This document shows positions 1-9,305 of a stretch of 64,000 bases of DNA, in pieces. The notes under the pieces were generated by a model. That model had not been told where the DNA came from and did no database searches. It worked only from the letters and a program-made list of their open reading frames with translations. Made by a program: the position numbers and the translations under genes. Position 1 is the first letter of the stretch, and each line of letters opens with the position of its first letter. The stretch covers positions 62,001 to 126,000 of the forward strand of contig DPJG01000006.1 in assembly GCA_003543135.1 (NCBI GenBank). Direction: 5' to 3'. This stretch comes from Rheinheimera sp. (GTDB lineage: Bacteria; Pseudomonadota; Gammaproteobacteria; Enterobacterales; Alteromonadaceae).

Positions 1-303
1 CAGTGGCCCCAGTGCCAGAATAGAAGCACGCATGGTGCGCACTAATTCATAGGGGGCCATCTGACTGTGAATATGACTGGCATCCACTGTCACCTGATGG
101 CCATCACGCTGCACCTGGGCGCCAAACATAGTCAGCAGTTTAAAAGTGGTATCAATATCTTTCAGTACAGGCACATTGCTGATCACTGAAGGTTGTTCGG
201 CCAGCAAAGTTGCAAACAAAATTGGCAGAGCGGCATTTTTGGCACCGGAAATCACGACATCGCCTTTCAGGGTGGCGCCACCTGTTACTAAAAATTGTTG
301 CAT
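1..303 (-). CDS. murA: UDP-N-acetylglucosamine 1-carboxyvinyltransferase MurA (N-terminal 101 codons, cut by window edge)
   Basis: First committed step of peptidoglycan synthesis: transfers enolpyruvate from PEP to UDP-GlcNAc in the cytoplasm. The reverse strand opens with ATG at 303 and reads [19 protein letters not shown], followed by [12 protein letters not shown], the conserved EPSP-synthase-fold start of MurA containing the K-N pair that binds substrate. The reading frame stays open to base 1, so the rest of the protein, including the catalytic Cys loop, lies outside the window. ibaG ends 7 bases upstream of its start (ibaG is 5' of murA on this strand), the same ibaG-murA arrangement as in E. 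coli. The identification is firm; only the extent is limited. Confidence 0.96.
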   Translation of the reverse strand, partial: MQQFLVTGGATLKGDVVISGAKNAALPILFATLLAEQPSVISNVPVLKDIDTTFKLLTMFGAQVQRDGHQVTVDASHIHSQMAPYELVRTMRASILALGPL

Positions 304-309
304 ATGTAC

Positions 310-567
310 TTACACCGGAGGATTAAGAAGTTTTTCACGACGCCATTGAGTTGGCGTAAAGGCTTTGATTGATAAGGCATGAATAGAGCCATCGGCAATT
401 TCAGCCATCAGTGGTCCGTACACCAGTTGTTGTTGTTTAACCCGGCTTAAGCCGTCAAAACATTCACCCACTGCGGTCACTGCATAATGACTGCCATCAG
501 CACTGACATACACCTCAACCAGGTTTAGTTGTTCGGTTAAGCGTTGTTCAATTTGTTTAATGTCCAT
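310..567 (-). CDS. ibaG: BolA-family protein IbaG
   Basis: An 85-residue BolA/IbaG protein, a small cytoplasmic partner of monothiol glutaredoxins linked in E. coli to acid stress and Fe-S handling. I start it at MDIKQIEQRL (567); a longer frame to 588 adds seven residues with no family counterpart. The class II KH-like core carries the typical BolA segment around GVHALSIKAFTPTQWRR (here with DGSI before HALSIK). It sits directly upstream of murA and downstream of the mla genes on the same strand, exactly as in enterobacteria. A hairpin at 646-666 separates it from mlaB, so it may be transcribed mainly with murA. Confidence 0.93.
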   Translation of the reverse strand: MDIKQIEQRLTEQLNLVEVYVSADGSHYAVTAVGECFDGLSRVKQQQLVYGPLMAEIADGSIHALSIKAFTPTQWRREKLLNPPV

Positions 568-645
568 CAGGCACCCACCAATCGGCAAAAGTCATCCGGC
601 CATCCGCATTTGCATATCACAACGAGCTGGCCGCATAGAGAACAA

Positions 646-666
646 CAACCCGGCAATGCCGGGTTG
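646..666 (-). terminator. Hairpin between mlaB and ibaG, possible weak terminator of the mla operon
   Basis: A perfect 9-bp stem (CAACCCGGC / GCCGGGTTG) with a 3-base loop. On the minus strand the tail is TTGTTCTC rather than a clean U-run, so termination may be partial and the mla operon could read through into ibaG-murA. Confidence 0.5.
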
Positions 667-742
667 TCAGAATTTATCAGAGAAGCATATCTTCAGTGAC
701 TGCTAAGAGCGGCATTATAGCCTGACTCAGCGGCGATTTCAG

Positions 743-1030
743 CTAGTCTGTTGGCAAAAGTGGCAACACATCACTGACCGCCGCCAGATTACGCAGCTGG
801 GTTGGCATTTGTGTAAAACGCAGCACTATGCCTTTTTTGTTGGCCTGCGCCAGTTGCTGTAACAACCAGGCTAAACCAGCAGTGTCGACATGACGCAGCT
901 TACCAAGATTAAATTCTGCCTGTTTAGGCAAGGTGTCCAACAGTTTAAAGGGCCAGTGTTTCACCACAGTGTTGCAGTTTAGCTCACCACTGAACTCGAC
1001 TGTTGCACCTTGCTGCTTAATCTCAAGCAT
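743..1030 (-). CDS. mlaB: STAS-domain protein MlaB
   Basis: Cytoplasmic 95-residue STAS protein that binds MlaF and is needed for assembly and activity of the MlaFEDB ABC transporter, which moves phospholipids between outer and inner membrane. The start is ATG at 1030, which overlaps the mlaC stop by 8 bases; a longer frame upstream encodes only Lys/Arg-rich sequence out of the mlaC frame. The segment HVDTAGLAWLLQQL is the STAS loop-helix with the conserved Thr near the MlaF contact surface. Last gene of the mlaFEDCB operon. Confidence 0.93.
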   Translation of the reverse strand: MLEIKQQGATVEFSGELNCNTVVKHWPFKLLDTLPKQAEFNLGKLRHVDTAGLAWLLQQLAQANKKGIVLRFTQMPTQLRNLAAVSDVLPLLPTD

Positions 1031-1691
1031 TGTTTTTCTTCTCTGGCGCTTTGATAGGTGCTTTGGCTTTTTCTTCCAAAAGCGCTGCCACACTTAATAA
1101 ACCCTGCTGACGAATCAGGCTACCCAGCTCAGAGCGTTTGCTGTCGAGTAAAGAAATACCTTCGGCCACCATGTCATATACCAGCCAGTTATTGGCATCT
1201 TTCACACGGCGCAGCTTAAACTCAATTTTGATATCAGGTTTGCCAGGGTCAATCACGCGCGTTTTGATGGTGATAATTTTGCGTTGTTTATCAACTGGCT
1301 GGCCAGGCTCAATAATCACTTTCTGGTCGCGGTATTGGGTAAATACACCAGCATAGGTACCCACCATATAATTCTGGAAGGCACCGACAAAAGTATTAAA
1401 GTCCTGTTTTGGTACTGTGTTGAGCTTCACACTCTGACCAATCACATAACCTGCGGCGTAACGGCTGTCGATATAAGGCACTAACTCTTCGTTGACGATA
1501 GTGCGCAGCACTTCAGCATCCGCTTTGATTTTTGGCTGATCAGCGGCGATACGGCGGAAAGTTTTATCTGCCAGCACTTCCATCATTTTATATGGATCAT
1601 CATAGGTAGGCACAGCAGCAGAATTTGCCTGTGCCGGCACAGTGCTGATAGCCAGCAGCAGCGCTGCGGCAATTTTAAAGATTCTGTTCAT
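1023..1691 (-). CDS. mlaC: Periplasmic phospholipid-binding protein MlaC
   Basis: 222-residue soluble shuttle that carries phospholipid across the periplasm between the outer-membrane MlaA-porin complex and MlaFEDB. A Sec signal peptide is visible (MNRIFKIAAALLLAISTVPAQA, cleavage after AQA near residue 22). The body matches the Tol_Tol_Ttg2 family: Asp-Pro-Tyr near the N-terminus, the segment VPYIDSRYAAGYVIG, and a C-terminal VYDMVAEGISLLDSKRSE stretch that lines the lipid pocket. The gene overlaps mlaD upstream by one base and mlaB downstream by 8, so translation is probably coupled. Confidence 0.96.
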   Translation of the reverse strand: MNRIFKIAAALLLAISTVPAQANSAAVPTYDDPYKMMEVLADKTFRRIAADQPKIKADAEVLRTIVNEELVPYIDSRYAAGYVIGQSVKLNTVPKQDFNTFVGAFQNYMVGTYAGVFTQYRDQKVIIEPGQPVDKQRKIITIKTRVIDPGKPDIKIEFKLRRVKDANNWLVYDMVAEGISLLDSKRSELGSLIRQQGLLSVAALLEEKAKAPIKAPEKKNNA

Positions 1692-2158
1692 TATTGATTC
1701 CCACGGTTAAATAAGAACTGACCGATCAGCTCTTCCAGTACAATGGCCGCCTTGGTGTCTTCGATATAATCACCATCAGCCAGAATTTCTACGTTTTCGT
1801 CGACAAAACCTGGTTGTAAACCAATATATTGTTCGCCGAGCAAACCTGAGGTCAGAATGGACAAAGAGCTGGTCTCAGGGAAATTGCTGTAGCTGCTGTT
1901 AATTTCCAGCGTAACTACCGGCTGGAAAGCCTCAGGATCCAGCTGAATGCTGGCAACACGGCCAACCACAACCCCACCTACTTTCACCGGCGAACGTACT
2001 TTTAAACCACCAATATTGTCGAATTTGGCATACAACTTATAACTTTGATCCGAACCGGTCACACCGGTATTGGCAACTTTCATCGCCAGTAATAACAAAG
2101 CGGCAATCGCCAAAGCGACAAAAGCACCCACTAAAATTTCTAACTTACGTGTGGTCAT
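1691..2158 (-). CDS. mlaD: Inner-membrane MCE-domain protein MlaD
   Basis: 155-residue MCE protein that forms a hexameric ring on the periplasmic face of MlaE and channels lipid. I choose ATG 2158 (MTTRKLEILVG); a frame to 2173 would overlap mlaE. One N-terminal transmembrane helix (about residues 8-27, LVGAFVALAIAALLLLAMKV) is followed by a single MCE domain (about 38-118) with VRSPVKVGGVVVGRV and, near its end, SILTSGLLGEQYIGL. The C-terminal helix includes AAIVLEELIGQFLF, the hydrophobic helix that lines the ring pore in MlaD. The gene follows mlaE after 4 bases. Confidence 0.96.
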   Translation of the reverse strand: MTTRKLEILVGAFVALAIAALLLLAMKVANTGVTGSDQSYKLYAKFDNIGGLKVRSPVKVGGVVVGRVASIQLDPEAFQPVVTLEINSSYSNFPETSSLSILTSGLLGEQYIGLQPGFVDENVEILADGDYIEDTKAAIVLEELIGQFLFNRGNQ

Positions 2159-2162
2159 TTTT

Positions 2163-2942
2163 TTATCCACCAAACATGACAGCTGTTAATACAAAATCAA
2201 AACCCAGCACCGCCAGCGAGGCAGTGACAACAGTCTGGGTTGTCGCCTGACTGATCCCTTCCGAAGTCGGAACCGCATCAAATCCCTTGTGCAGCGCAAT
2301 CACTGTCACCAAAAACGCAAACACCATACTTTTAATTACGCCATTCAGCACATCTTCGTGCAGATCAACGTTGGCCTGCATGGCCGACCAATAACCACCG
2401 GCATCAACACCCAACCAATCGACACCCACCAGATGTCCACCCAGAATACCCACCGCATTAAAAATCAGCGCCAGCAGCGGCATACAAACCACACCAGCCC
2501 AAAAACGCGGAGCTATCACCCGCCGCAGCGGATCAACCGCCATCATCTCCATGCCGGAGAGTTGTTCTGTTGCTTTCATCAGACCAATTTCGGCGGTCAG
2601 GGCACTACCAGCACGGCCGGCGAATAACAAAGCTGTGACAACAGGGCCCAGTTCACGCAGTAAACTGAGCGCCACCAAAGGGCCAAGCATTTGTTCGGCA
2701 CCAAACTTTGACAAGACGGTGTAACCTTGCAGCGCCAACACCATGCCGATAAATAAACCCGACACCACAATGATCAGCAGCGATAACACGCCAACCACAT
2801 AAAACTGCTTGATATATAAAGGCCAGGCTTTGACAAACCTGGGTCGGCCCCATAAAGCCCCTAAGACCATCAGGGCGGCGCGGCCAAAACCCTGCACAGA
2901 CGCTATAGTGGCGGCGCCAAGTTGTTGTAATTTATCGAGCAT
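2163..2942 (-). CDS. mlaE: Phospholipid ABC transporter permease MlaE
   Basis: 259-residue permease of the MlaE/YrbE family; with MlaF, MlaB and MlaD it forms the inner-membrane lipid transporter. About five hydrophobic helices are visible. The central [25 protein letters not shown] region (near residues 90-115) is the family signature with the coupling-helix Glu residues, and [21 protein letters not shown] follows. Its start codon overlaps the mlaF stop by one base (TAATG), indicating translational coupling. Confidence 0.96.
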   Translation of the reverse strand: MLDKLQQLGAATIASVQGFGRAALMVLGALWGRPRFVKAWPLYIKQFYVVGVLSLLIIVVSGLFIGMVLALQGYTVLSKFGAEQMLGPLVALSLLRELGPVVTALLFAGRAGSALTAEIGLMKATEQLSGMEMMAVDPLRRVIAPRFWAGVVCMPLLALIFNAVGILGGHLVGVDWLGVDAGGYWSAMQANVDLHEDVLNGVIKSMVFAFLVTVIALHKGFDAVPTSEGISQATTQTVVTASLAVLGFDFVLTAVMFGG

Positions 2943-3757
2943 TAATCCTTTAACTCCATTAATTCCCCGGCATAATCGGCCGCTTTAAAATGGAAAGGTA
3001 CAGGACCATCAGCCAGACCTTGTAAAAACTGCTGTACCAGCGGCGATTCATGCACCCGTAACTGCTGCGGCGTGCCATGGCCAATCACCCGGCGCTCTGC
3101 CACTACATAGACGTAGTCGGCAATACTCATCACTTCGTTGACATCATGGGACACCACAATAGACGTCAGCCCCAGTGCATCATTTAAAGAACGGATCAGC
3201 CGTACTATCACGCCCATCGAAATAGGGTCCTGACCGGCAAAAGGCTCGTCATACATAATCAGCTGAGGGTCCAGCGCAATAGCACGCGCCAGCGCAGCAC
3301 GGCGTGCCATACCACCAGACAGCTCGCCCGGCATTAAATCGCGGGCACCACGCAAACCAACGGCTTCAAGTTTCATCAGTACCATCATGCGGATAATTTC
3401 TTCCGGCAATTTGGTATGCTCGCGGATTGGAAAGGCCACGTTATCAAACACAGACATATCGCTGAATAAAGCGCCGCTTTGAAACAACATGCTCATTTTT
3501 TTGCGGGCCTGATACAGATCATTGCGGCCAAGGGCTGGAATATCAACACCATCAAACCAGATATGGCCGCTGTCCGGTTTCAGCTGACCGCCGATCAGAC
3601 GCAATAAGGTGGTTTTCCCAATCCCGCTCGGCCCCATAATGGCGGTCACTTTACCACGACGGAACTGCATGCTCATGTCGTCATAAATCACCCGCTCACC
3701 GCGGCGGAAGGTCAGGTTTTGAATGTTCACCAACGGCTCAGCCGTTGTATTTCCCAT
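2942..3757 (-). CDS. mlaF: Phospholipid ABC transporter ATPase MlaF
   Basis: 271-residue ATP-binding subunit of the Mla lipid transporter. The start is placed at [15 protein letters not shown] (3757) because upstream sequence to 3868 is not family-like and falls in the promoter region. Visible motifs are Walker [10 protein letters not shown] (about residues 43-51), ABC signature [14 protein letters not shown], Walker [11 protein letters not shown] and switch His in [10 protein letters not shown]. First gene of the operon, divergent from kdsD. A possible promoter and palindrome lie at 3924-3951. Confidence 0.96.
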   Translation of the reverse strand: MGNTTAEPLVNIQNLTFRRGERVIYDDMSMQFRRGKVTAIMGPSGIGKTTLLRLIGGQLKPDSGHIWFDGVDIPALGRNDLYQARKKMSMLFQSGALFSDMSVFDNVAFPIREHTKLPEEIIRMMVLMKLEAVGLRGARDLMPGELSGGMARRAALARAIALDPQLIMYDEPFAGQDPISMGVIVRLIRSLNDALGLTSIVVSHDVNEVMSIADYVYVVAERRVIGHGTPQQLRVHESPLVQQFLQGLADGPVPFHFKAADYAGELMELKD

Positions 3758-3923
3758 GCTTTGTTCCAACTTAAATCCCTTGATTGAGCTGGTTATCATA
3801 AAAACCAGCAAAGCCCCAGGCAAAACGCCGCGCAATATAAAGTCAGGGACGTCCGGATGCAAGACCACTGTTTAATAGTTCGGCGTATTTTACCTGCATT
3901 AACAGCATGAGTGCGCAGAAAAA

Positions 3924-3951
3924 ATTGTAATATTCGATTGCAAAAATCGAA
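3924..3951 (-). promoter_or_regulatory. Candidate mla promoter with a 7-bp inverted repeat; in the 407-base mla/kds divergent region
   Basis: In the gap 3758-4164 the minus strand contains TACAAT (plus positions 3924-3929), a good -10 match, with a weak -35 17 bases upstream. Between them is a perfect inverted repeat TTCGATT-GCAAA-AATCGAA (3933-3951), placed where a repressor would block polymerase. I see no other gene in the gap; a plus-strand promoter for kdsD must also lie here but I cannot single one out. Confidence 0.35.
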
Positions 3952-4164
3952 ACTTACGCCAATTCACGGTTTTTTTTGCAATTCCACCAGAGAAGCAGGA
4001 AAATGTCGCAGTTTTGCGGGCGCTGCTGGCTTCTACGCTTTAATGCTTTGCCAGTTCAGTGACGAACCGCTTTGTTTTTGATATTTATTCGCATTTTGTC
4101 GAAGTTAACTGAATATCAGCTTAACCATCACCGGGAAAATCAGCCCGGCCGCAGGAGAAACACC

Positions 4165-5133
4165 GTGACTATAGATTACTGTGCCAAAGCCAGGGCAGTC
4201 TTTGCGATTGAAGCTGCAGCCATTGTTGGATTAAACCAGTATCTGGATCACAATTTTGAACGCGCTTGCCAGCAGATGTTTGACTGTAGCGGCCGTATTA
4301 TTGTTATCGGCATGGGAAAATCCGGTCATATCGGCAATAAAATCGCTGCCACTCTGGCCTCAACCGGTACTCCGGCGTTTTTTGTCCACCCAGGTGAAGC
4401 AAGCCACGGTGACCTTGGCATGATCACCAAAGGTGACATTGTACTGGCCTTGTCCAATTCAGGCGAAACCAATGAGTTACTGCTGATAGTTCCAGTGTTA
4501 AAACGCCTTGGCATTGGCTTGATTGCCATGACCGGCAATCCTCAATCAACTCTGGCCCGCCTTGCCGATGTGCATTTATGTGTCAAAGTGGAACAGGAAG
4601 CCTGCCCGCTTGGGCTGGCACCAACAGCCAGCACCACAGCAGCCCTGGTGATGGGGGATGCTTTAGCTGTTGCTTTACTGGAGGCCCGTGGTTTTTCCGC
4701 CGATGATTTTGCGCTGTCGCATCCGGGCGGCAGTTTGGGTAAAAAGTTATTGTTACGGTTGCAGGATGTGATGCACCAGGGCGAACAAATACCGCTGGTA
4801 CCTGTTTCAGCCACCATTAAGCAGGCCTTGTTAGAAATATCACAAAAAGGTCTGGGCATGACCGCCATCGTCGATGAACAAGGCAAGCTGGCCGGTATTT
4901 TTACCGACGGTGATTTACGGCGTTTGCTCGATTTAAGAGTCGATATTCATCAGACCCTGATTGCCGACGTGATGATCCGCAACTGTATTACCGCCAAAGC
5001 CGATATGCTGGCCGCCGAGGCGCTGAAAATTATGGAACAAAAGAAAATTAATGGCCTGATTGTATTATCAGACGACAGAACGCCGATAGGCGCGATGAAT
5101 ATGCACGACTTGCTGCGGGCCGGAGTGTTGTAA
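4165..5133 (+). CDS. kdsD: D-arabinose 5-phosphate isomerase KdsD
   Basis: 322-residue isomerase that turns ribulose 5-phosphate into arabinose 5-phosphate, the first step to Kdo for lipopolysaccharide. I choose GTG 4165 because it follows an AGGAG-type ribosome binding site at 4153-4158 and gives the family length; an ATG at 4072 would add 31 unrelated residues. SIS domain (about 35-170) with GMGKSGHIGNKIAATLASTG and ALSNSGETNELL, then EACPLGLAPTASTTAALVMGDA, and two CBS domains in the C-terminal third ending HDLLRAGVL. It overlaps kdsC by one base. Confidence 0.96.
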   Translation: MTIDYCAKARAVFAIEAAAIVGLNQYLDHNFERACQQMFDCSGRIIVIGMGKSGHIGNKIAATLASTGTPAFFVHPGEASHGDLGMITKGDIVLALSNSGETNELLLIVPVLKRLGIGLIAMTGNPQSTLARLADVHLCVKVEQEACPLGLAPTASTTAALVMGDALAVALLEARGFSADDFALSHPGGSLGKKLLLRLQDVMHQGEQIPLVPVSATIKQALLEISQKGLGMTAIVDEQGKLAGIFTDGDLRRLLDLRVDIHQTLIADVMIRNCITAKADMLAAEALKIMEQKKINGLIVLSDDRTPIGAMNMHDLLRAGVL

Positions 5134-5690
5134 TGTCAGATCTATTCAGCCAGTTATATCAAGAGGTTAACGACCAGCTGCTGCAGCAAGCCGCACAAAT
5201 CCGCTTGCTGATCTGTGACGTGGATGGTGTGTTCTCCGACGGACGGATTTATCTGGGTAATGCCGGTGAAGAGCTCAAAGCTTTTCACACCCGCGATGGA
5301 TATGGCATTAAAGCGCTACGCCATGCCGGCATCGAAGTGGCAGTCATCACAGGCCGGCGCTCTGACATTGTCAGTCAACGTATGACCTCATTAACAGTGC
5401 CTTATATCTATCAGGGTCAGGAAGATAAAATTCCGGCTTTTAATGAACTGAAACAAAAGTTACAGCTTGAAAATCAACAGATTGCTTATATCGGCGATGA
5501 CTTGTCCGACTGGAAAGTGATGCAACATTGTGGCCTTTCTGTGGCCGTCAAAGATGCCCATCCTTATTTACGCCAACATGCTCATTATGTCACCAGTCTG
5601 CCAGGTGGTTATGGCGCAGTGCGTGAGCTTTGTGATTTACTGCTGATCAGCCAGCAAAAATTTGCCGGCTTTGACGGAAGCAGCTCATGA
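5133..5690 (+). CDS. kdsC: 3-deoxy-D-manno-octulosonate 8-phosphate phosphatase KdsC
   Basis: 185-residue HAD-superfamily phosphatase (C0 type) that dephosphorylates Kdo 8-phosphate. HAD motif I is LLICDVDGVFSDG with nucleophile and acid/base Asp (near residues 30-32), motif II VITGRRS, a lysine in GQEDKIPAF, and motif IV IGDDLSDWKVM. The protein lacks a cap and would act as a tetramer, as known for the family. The start overlaps the kdsD stop (TAATG), and the stop overlaps lptC by 4 bases, placing it in one Kdo/LPS-export operon. Confidence 0.96.
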   Translation: MSDLFSQLYQEVNDQLLQQAAQIRLLICDVDGVFSDGRIYLGNAGEELKAFHTRDGYGIKALRHAGIEVAVITGRRSDIVSQRMTSLTVPYIYQGQEDKIPAFNELKQKLQLENQQIAYIGDDLSDWKVMQHCGLSVAVKDAHPYLRQHAHYVTSLPGGYGAVRELCDLLLISQQKFAGFDGSSS

Positions 5691-6241
5691 AACAACAGAT
5701 TTTCTGGTTTTTGCTGGTACTGACCTGCGCCAGCCTGTTATATGGCTGGCTGGACAATGAAGGCAAAAGCACTGCCACCAACGCTGAACAGGAACTGGCG
5801 CCCGATTTTATTGCGTATGATTTAGTGCGCAGCAGTTTTGACAGTAGCGGCAATATGTCGGGGCTCATCAGAGCCAGACAAATGTCGCATTTTGAGCAGC
5901 TTGGGCAAATTCAGTTTGAAGCCCCCGCTTACACCATTTTTGAGGATAACTTACCCAAATGGCAGGTCAGCAGTGACCATGGCGTGTTGTATCCGGACGA
6001 CAAAGTGGTGCTGGAACAACAGGTGATTCTGGATAATCTGAAATCAGGAGAGTTATTTAACAAACTCGAAACGAACCAGCTGGAGTATTTGTTTGAACAA
6101 CAAATGCTGCAAAGCAGGCAGCAGGTTTTGATCAGCGGCGATGGTTTTGCCATCAATGGCCAGGGCGTCGAAGTCGATTTAGTCAAACAGAAACTCCAAC
6201 TTCATCAACATAAAGGGACGGTTTACCGCCATGAGAAATAA
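5687..6241 (+). CDS. lptC: LPS export protein LptC
   Basis: 184-residue bitopic inner-membrane protein of the Lpt bridge; it passes LPS from LptB2FG to LptA. An N-terminal helix (about residues 5-20, IFWFLLVLTCASLLYG) is followed by a periplasmic beta-jellyroll domain with DFIAYDLVRSSFDSSGNMSG near residue 45, typical for LptC. The gene overlaps kdsC by 4 bases and lptA by 11 bases, so the whole set is translationally coupled. Confidence 0.92.
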   Translation: MKQQIFWFLLVLTCASLLYGWLDNEGKSTATNAEQELAPDFIAYDLVRSSFDSSGNMSGLIRARQMSHFEQLGQIQFEAPAYTIFEDNLPKWQVSSDHGVLYPDDKVVLEQQVILDNLKSGELFNKLETNQLEYLFEQQMLQSRQQVLISGDGFAINGQGVEVDLVKQKLQLHQHKGTVYRHEK

Positions 6242-6719
6242 ATTGCTGCTGGCCTTGTTGCTTGGCCTCTGTTCGCTGGCATCTCAGGCGAACAATAACG
6301 ATTTTGCCGAACCTGTGAATGTCAGCTCAGATAATTTTGACGGCAGTGTCAAAGAGAAAAAACTGGTGTACCTTGGCAATGTGCTGGTTACTCAGGGCTC
6401 GCTGAAAATCAAAGCTGAACGCCTGGAAGTAGATAGCTCCAAAGGTCAGGGCAAAGAGGTATTTATCGCCAGCGGCACACCAGCTTCTTATTCGCAGGTG
6501 CTGGATGGGGACAAACCTATTGAAGCCATGGCTAACGAAATCCGTTATGAAGTTGCCACACGCGTGCTGACATTAACAGGCAACGCAGAAATTAATCAGA
6601 GCGGCAGTGTAGTGAAAAGTGCCAAAATTCAATACGACCTGGCGCAGCAAAAACTCAATGCTGAAGGTGGTAAAGACACCCAAAGGGTCAGTACCGTTTT
6701 TATCCCAGAGAAAAACTAA
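6231..6719 (+). CDS. lptA: Periplasmic LPS transport protein LptA
   Basis: 162-residue periplasmic protein that polymerises into the LPS bridge between LptC and LptD. Signal peptide [20 protein letters not shown] with cleavage near residue 20-21. The OstA/LptA jellyroll follows, with [25 protein letters not shown], the family's first strands, and [24 protein letters not shown] later. The start lies inside the 3' end of lptC; lptB begins one base after the stop. Confidence 0.94.
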   Translation: MRNKLLLALLLGLCSLASQANNNDFAEPVNVSSDNFDGSVKEKKLVYLGNVLVTQGSLKIKAERLEVDSSKGQGKEVFIASGTPASYSQVLDGDKPIEAMANEIRYEVATRVLTLTGNAEINQSGSVVKSAKIQYDLAQQKLNAEGGKDTQRVSTVFIPEKN

Positions 6720-6720
6720 A

Positions 6721-7446
6721 GTGAAAACTCTTGTCGCATCGCATCTGGCGAAAAGTTACAAAGGCCGTCAGGTGGTTAAAGACGTCAGCCTTGAAGTAAA
6801 AGCAGGCCAGATCGTTGGTTTGCTCGGCCCCAATGGCGCCGGTAAAACCACCACTTTTTATATGATAGTGGGTCTGGTGCCGTCGGATAAAGGCAGCATC
6901 ACGCTGGATGGTCATGATATGACCTTCGACCCTATTCACGCCCGCGCGCGCCAGGGCATTGGTTATCTGCCGCAGGAAAGTTCGATTTTCCGCAAACTGA
7001 CGGTGTACGACAACCTGATGGCCATTTTGCAAACGCGCAAAGAATTAAAAGACGAGCAGCGTGAGCAAATAGCAGACGAACTGCTGGATGAATTTAACAT
7101 TACCCATATCCGTAGCAGCCTGGGCATGAGTTTGTCCGGTGGTGAAAGACGCAGGGTGGAAATTGCCCGGGCTTTAGCGGCCAATCCGGCCTTTATTTTA
7201 CTGGACGAACCTTTTGCCGGTGTGGACCCTATTTCAGTACTGGATATTAAAAAAATTATTCAGCATTTGCGCAACAGAGGCATAGGAGTACTCATTACCG
7301 ATCACAATGTGCGCGAGACCCTTGATGTTTGTGAAATTGCCTATATTGTCAGTCATGGAGAGCTGATAGCTTCCGGTTCGCCGGCCGATGTATTAGCAAA
7401 TCAGCAGGTCAGAGATGTATACCTCGGCGAACAATTCAGGCTATAG
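6721..7446 (+). CDS. lptB: LPS export ABC transporter ATPase LptB
   Basis: 241-residue ATPase that powers LPS extraction from the inner membrane with LptF and LptG. GTG 6721 ([19 protein letters not shown]) gives the standard length and follows the lptA stop directly; an ATG-started frame at 6619 overlaps lptA and adds unrelated sequence. Motifs: Walker [11 protein letters not shown]-loop [14 protein letters not shown], signature [15 protein letters not shown], Walker [14 protein letters not shown]-loop ITDHNVRE. lptF and lptG are not in the window, as is normal for this locus. Confidence 0.97.
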   Translation: MKTLVASHLAKSYKGRQVVKDVSLEVKAGQIVGLLGPNGAGKTTTFYMIVGLVPSDKGSITLDGHDMTFDPIHARARQGIGYLPQESSIFRKLTVYDNLMAILQTRKELKDEQREQIADELLDEFNITHIRSSLGMSLSGGERRRVEIARALAANPAFILLDEPFAGVDPISVLDIKKIIQHLRNRGIGVLITDHNVRETLDVCEIAYIVSHGELIASGSPADVLANQQVRDVYLGEQFRL

Positions 7447-7494
7447 TTAGCAAAAAGCCAGTGGATACTGGCTGTCAGGAGTGACCAGAAGTAC

Positions 7495-8982
7495 ATGAAG
7501 CCATCTTTACAACTCCGGCTTGGACAGCAACTCACAATGACTCCCCAGCTGCAACAGGCCATTAAGCTGTTGCAACTGTCGACCATTGAATTACAGCAGG
7601 AAATTCAGGAAGCTCTGGATGCCAACCCGCTGTTGGAAGCGGAGGATGACTATAACAACTTCAATGAAAGCAGCAGTGCACCGGAAGCCAGCGACAAACA
7701 CGAACAAGCCGAAATAGACAGCTACTCCAGTGACGAACATTTTGACCCGGAAGTGCCCGATACCAGCGAGGCGATGACGGAACAAAATATCAAAGAAGAC
7801 CTGCCACTCGACAGTAACTGGGACGACCTGGTCAGTGCAGCCCCTGTAGCCAATACCTACAATGGTGACGAAGACAACGTGTTTCAGGGCGAAACCAGCG
7901 AAACCCTGCAGGATTATTTACGCTGGCAGATGCGCCTGACACCTTTTACCGAAACCGACCTTGCCATTGCCGAAATTATTATCGAAGCCATTGATGGCAA
8001 CGGTTTACTCACCATCAGCAACCAGGACATTCTCGATTCCCTTGGCATGCCAGACGTCGAAGCCGACGAAGTCGAAGCTGTGATCAAACGCATCCAACTG
8101 TTTGACCCTGTAGGTGTCGGCGCCCGCACTATTCAGGAATGTTTATTAGTGCAGCTACGCCAGTTTGATCCACATACGCCTTTTCTGGCCGAAACCTGCG
8201 ACATTATCCGTGACTACAGCGAATATTTAGCCAACAGAGATTTCCGTTCTCTGATGCGCGTGACTAAACTCAAAGAAGATGATTTACGCGAAGTGATGCG
8301 GCTTATTCACAGCCTGAACCCGCGCCCTGGTGCCGATGTGATCCGTGAAGAGCAGCAGTACACCATTCCGGATGTATCGGTGAAAAAAATCAAAGGCCGC
8401 TGGATGGTAGAACTCAATCCGGACGCCTTCCCAAAAATCAGGATCAACGAGCAATACGCTGCGATGTCGCGCAGTGCCAGAAACTCGGCCGACAGTCAGT
8501 TTATCCGCTCTCACTTGCAGGAAGCCAAGTGGTTTTTAAAGAGCCTGGAAAGCCGCAACGAAACTTTATTAAAGGTTGCCAACTGTATAGTGCAGCAACA
8601 ACAGGCATTTTTTGAGCACGGGGAAGAAGCGATGAAACCCATGGTGCTCAACGACGTGGCAGAGATGGTGGGTATGCATGAATCCACTATTTCCAGGGTG
8701 ACCACCCAAAAATTCATGCACACGCCCAGAGGAATATTTGAACTTAAGTTCTTTTTCTCCAGTCATGTAAGTACAGAAAGTGGCGGTGAATGCTCATCAA
8801 CCGCCATCAGGGCTTTTATAAAAAAATTGGTGGCAGCGGAGAATCCTGCAAAGCCGTTAAGCGATAGCAGGATGGCAGAAATTCTTTCTGAACAGGGCAT
8901 CAACGTAGCAAGGCGTACCATCGCCAAATACCGTGAATCTCTGTACATTCCGCCGTCAAATCAGCGCAAGAGCTTGCTATAA
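7495..8982 (+). CDS. rpoN: RNA polymerase sigma-54 factor RpoN
   Basis: 495-residue sigma-54. Region I at the N-terminus ([20 protein letters not shown], a Gln/Leu-rich helix) mediates response to enhancer-binding ATPases; an acidic region II follows (about 45-120); then the core-binding domain, the HTH segment near residue 385 ([20 protein letters not shown]) and the RpoN box [10 protein letters not shown] at 472-481 that reads the -24 element. The gene follows lptB after 48 bases and precedes hpf, ptsN, rapZ and npr, the conserved rpoN cluster. Confidence 0.97.
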   Translation: MKPSLQLRLGQQLTMTPQLQQAIKLLQLSTIELQQEIQEALDANPLLEAEDDYNNFNESSSAPEASDKHEQAEIDSYSSDEHFDPEVPDTSEAMTEQNIKEDLPLDSNWDDLVSAAPVANTYNGDEDNVFQGETSETLQDYLRWQMRLTPFTETDLAIAEIIIEAIDGNGLLTISNQDILDSLGMPDVEADEVEAVIKRIQLFDPVGVGARTIQECLLVQLRQFDPHTPFLAETCDIIRDYSEYLANRDFRSLMRVTKLKEDDLREVMRLIHSLNPRPGADVIREEQQYTIPDVSVKKIKGRWMVELNPDAFPKIRINEQYAAMSRSARNSADSQFIRSHLQEAKWFLKSLESRNETLLKVANCIVQQQQAFFEHGEEAMKPMVLNDVAEMVGMHESTISRVTTQKFMHTPRGIFELKFFFSSHVSTESGGECSSTAIRAFIKKLVAAENPAKPLSDSRMAEILSEQGINVARRTIAKYRESLYIPPSNQRKSLL

Positions 8983-9007
8983 GTGCTCATCAAAGAAGGA
9001 AATGTCT

Positions 9008-9295
9008 ATGCAAATCAATCTAACTGGTCGTCATGTTGAAATCACTGAAGCACTGAGAGAGTATGTAGACAGCAAGTTTTCAAAACTTGAACGGCATTTT
9101 GACCACATCAACAACGTGCATGTTGTGCTGAATGTGGAGAAATTAAAACAAATTGCCGAAGCAAAACTGCATTTAAACGGCGGAGAGGTGTTTGCAGTCA
9201 GCGAAGATGATAATATGTACGCAGCTATTGACCAGCTGATCGATAAACTTGATCGACAAGTCATTAAACACAAAGAGAAAATTTCTCGTCATTGA
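9008..9295 (+). CDS. hpf: Ribosome hibernation promoting factor HPF (short form)
   Basis: 95-residue protein of the YfiA/HPF family that binds the 30S decoding region and promotes 100S dimers in stationary phase. Two in-frame ATGs exist at 9002 and 9008; AAGGA at 8996-9000 lies only one base from the first and 7 from the second, so I choose 9008 (MQINLTGRHVEIT). The beta-alpha-beta-beta-beta-alpha fold and conserved basic residues in the last helix (LDRQVIKHKEKI) are present. It is short form: no C-terminal dimerisation domain. Confidence 0.95.
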   Translation: MQINLTGRHVEITEALREYVDSKFSKLERHFDHINNVHVVLNVEKLKQIAEAKLHLNGGEVFAVSEDDNMYAAIDQLIDKLDRQVIKHKEKISRH

Positions 9296-9305
9296 TTACG
9301 GACTT

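Noticed and set aside
646-666. REP-type repeat element
   Set aside because: A single hairpin in a gap between operons with no second copy noticed in the window; better read as a weak terminator.
4072-4164. Longer KdsD starting at ATG 4072
   Set aside because: Adds 31 residues with no family match and no ribosome binding site; GTG 4165 has AGGAG upstream and gives the normal length.
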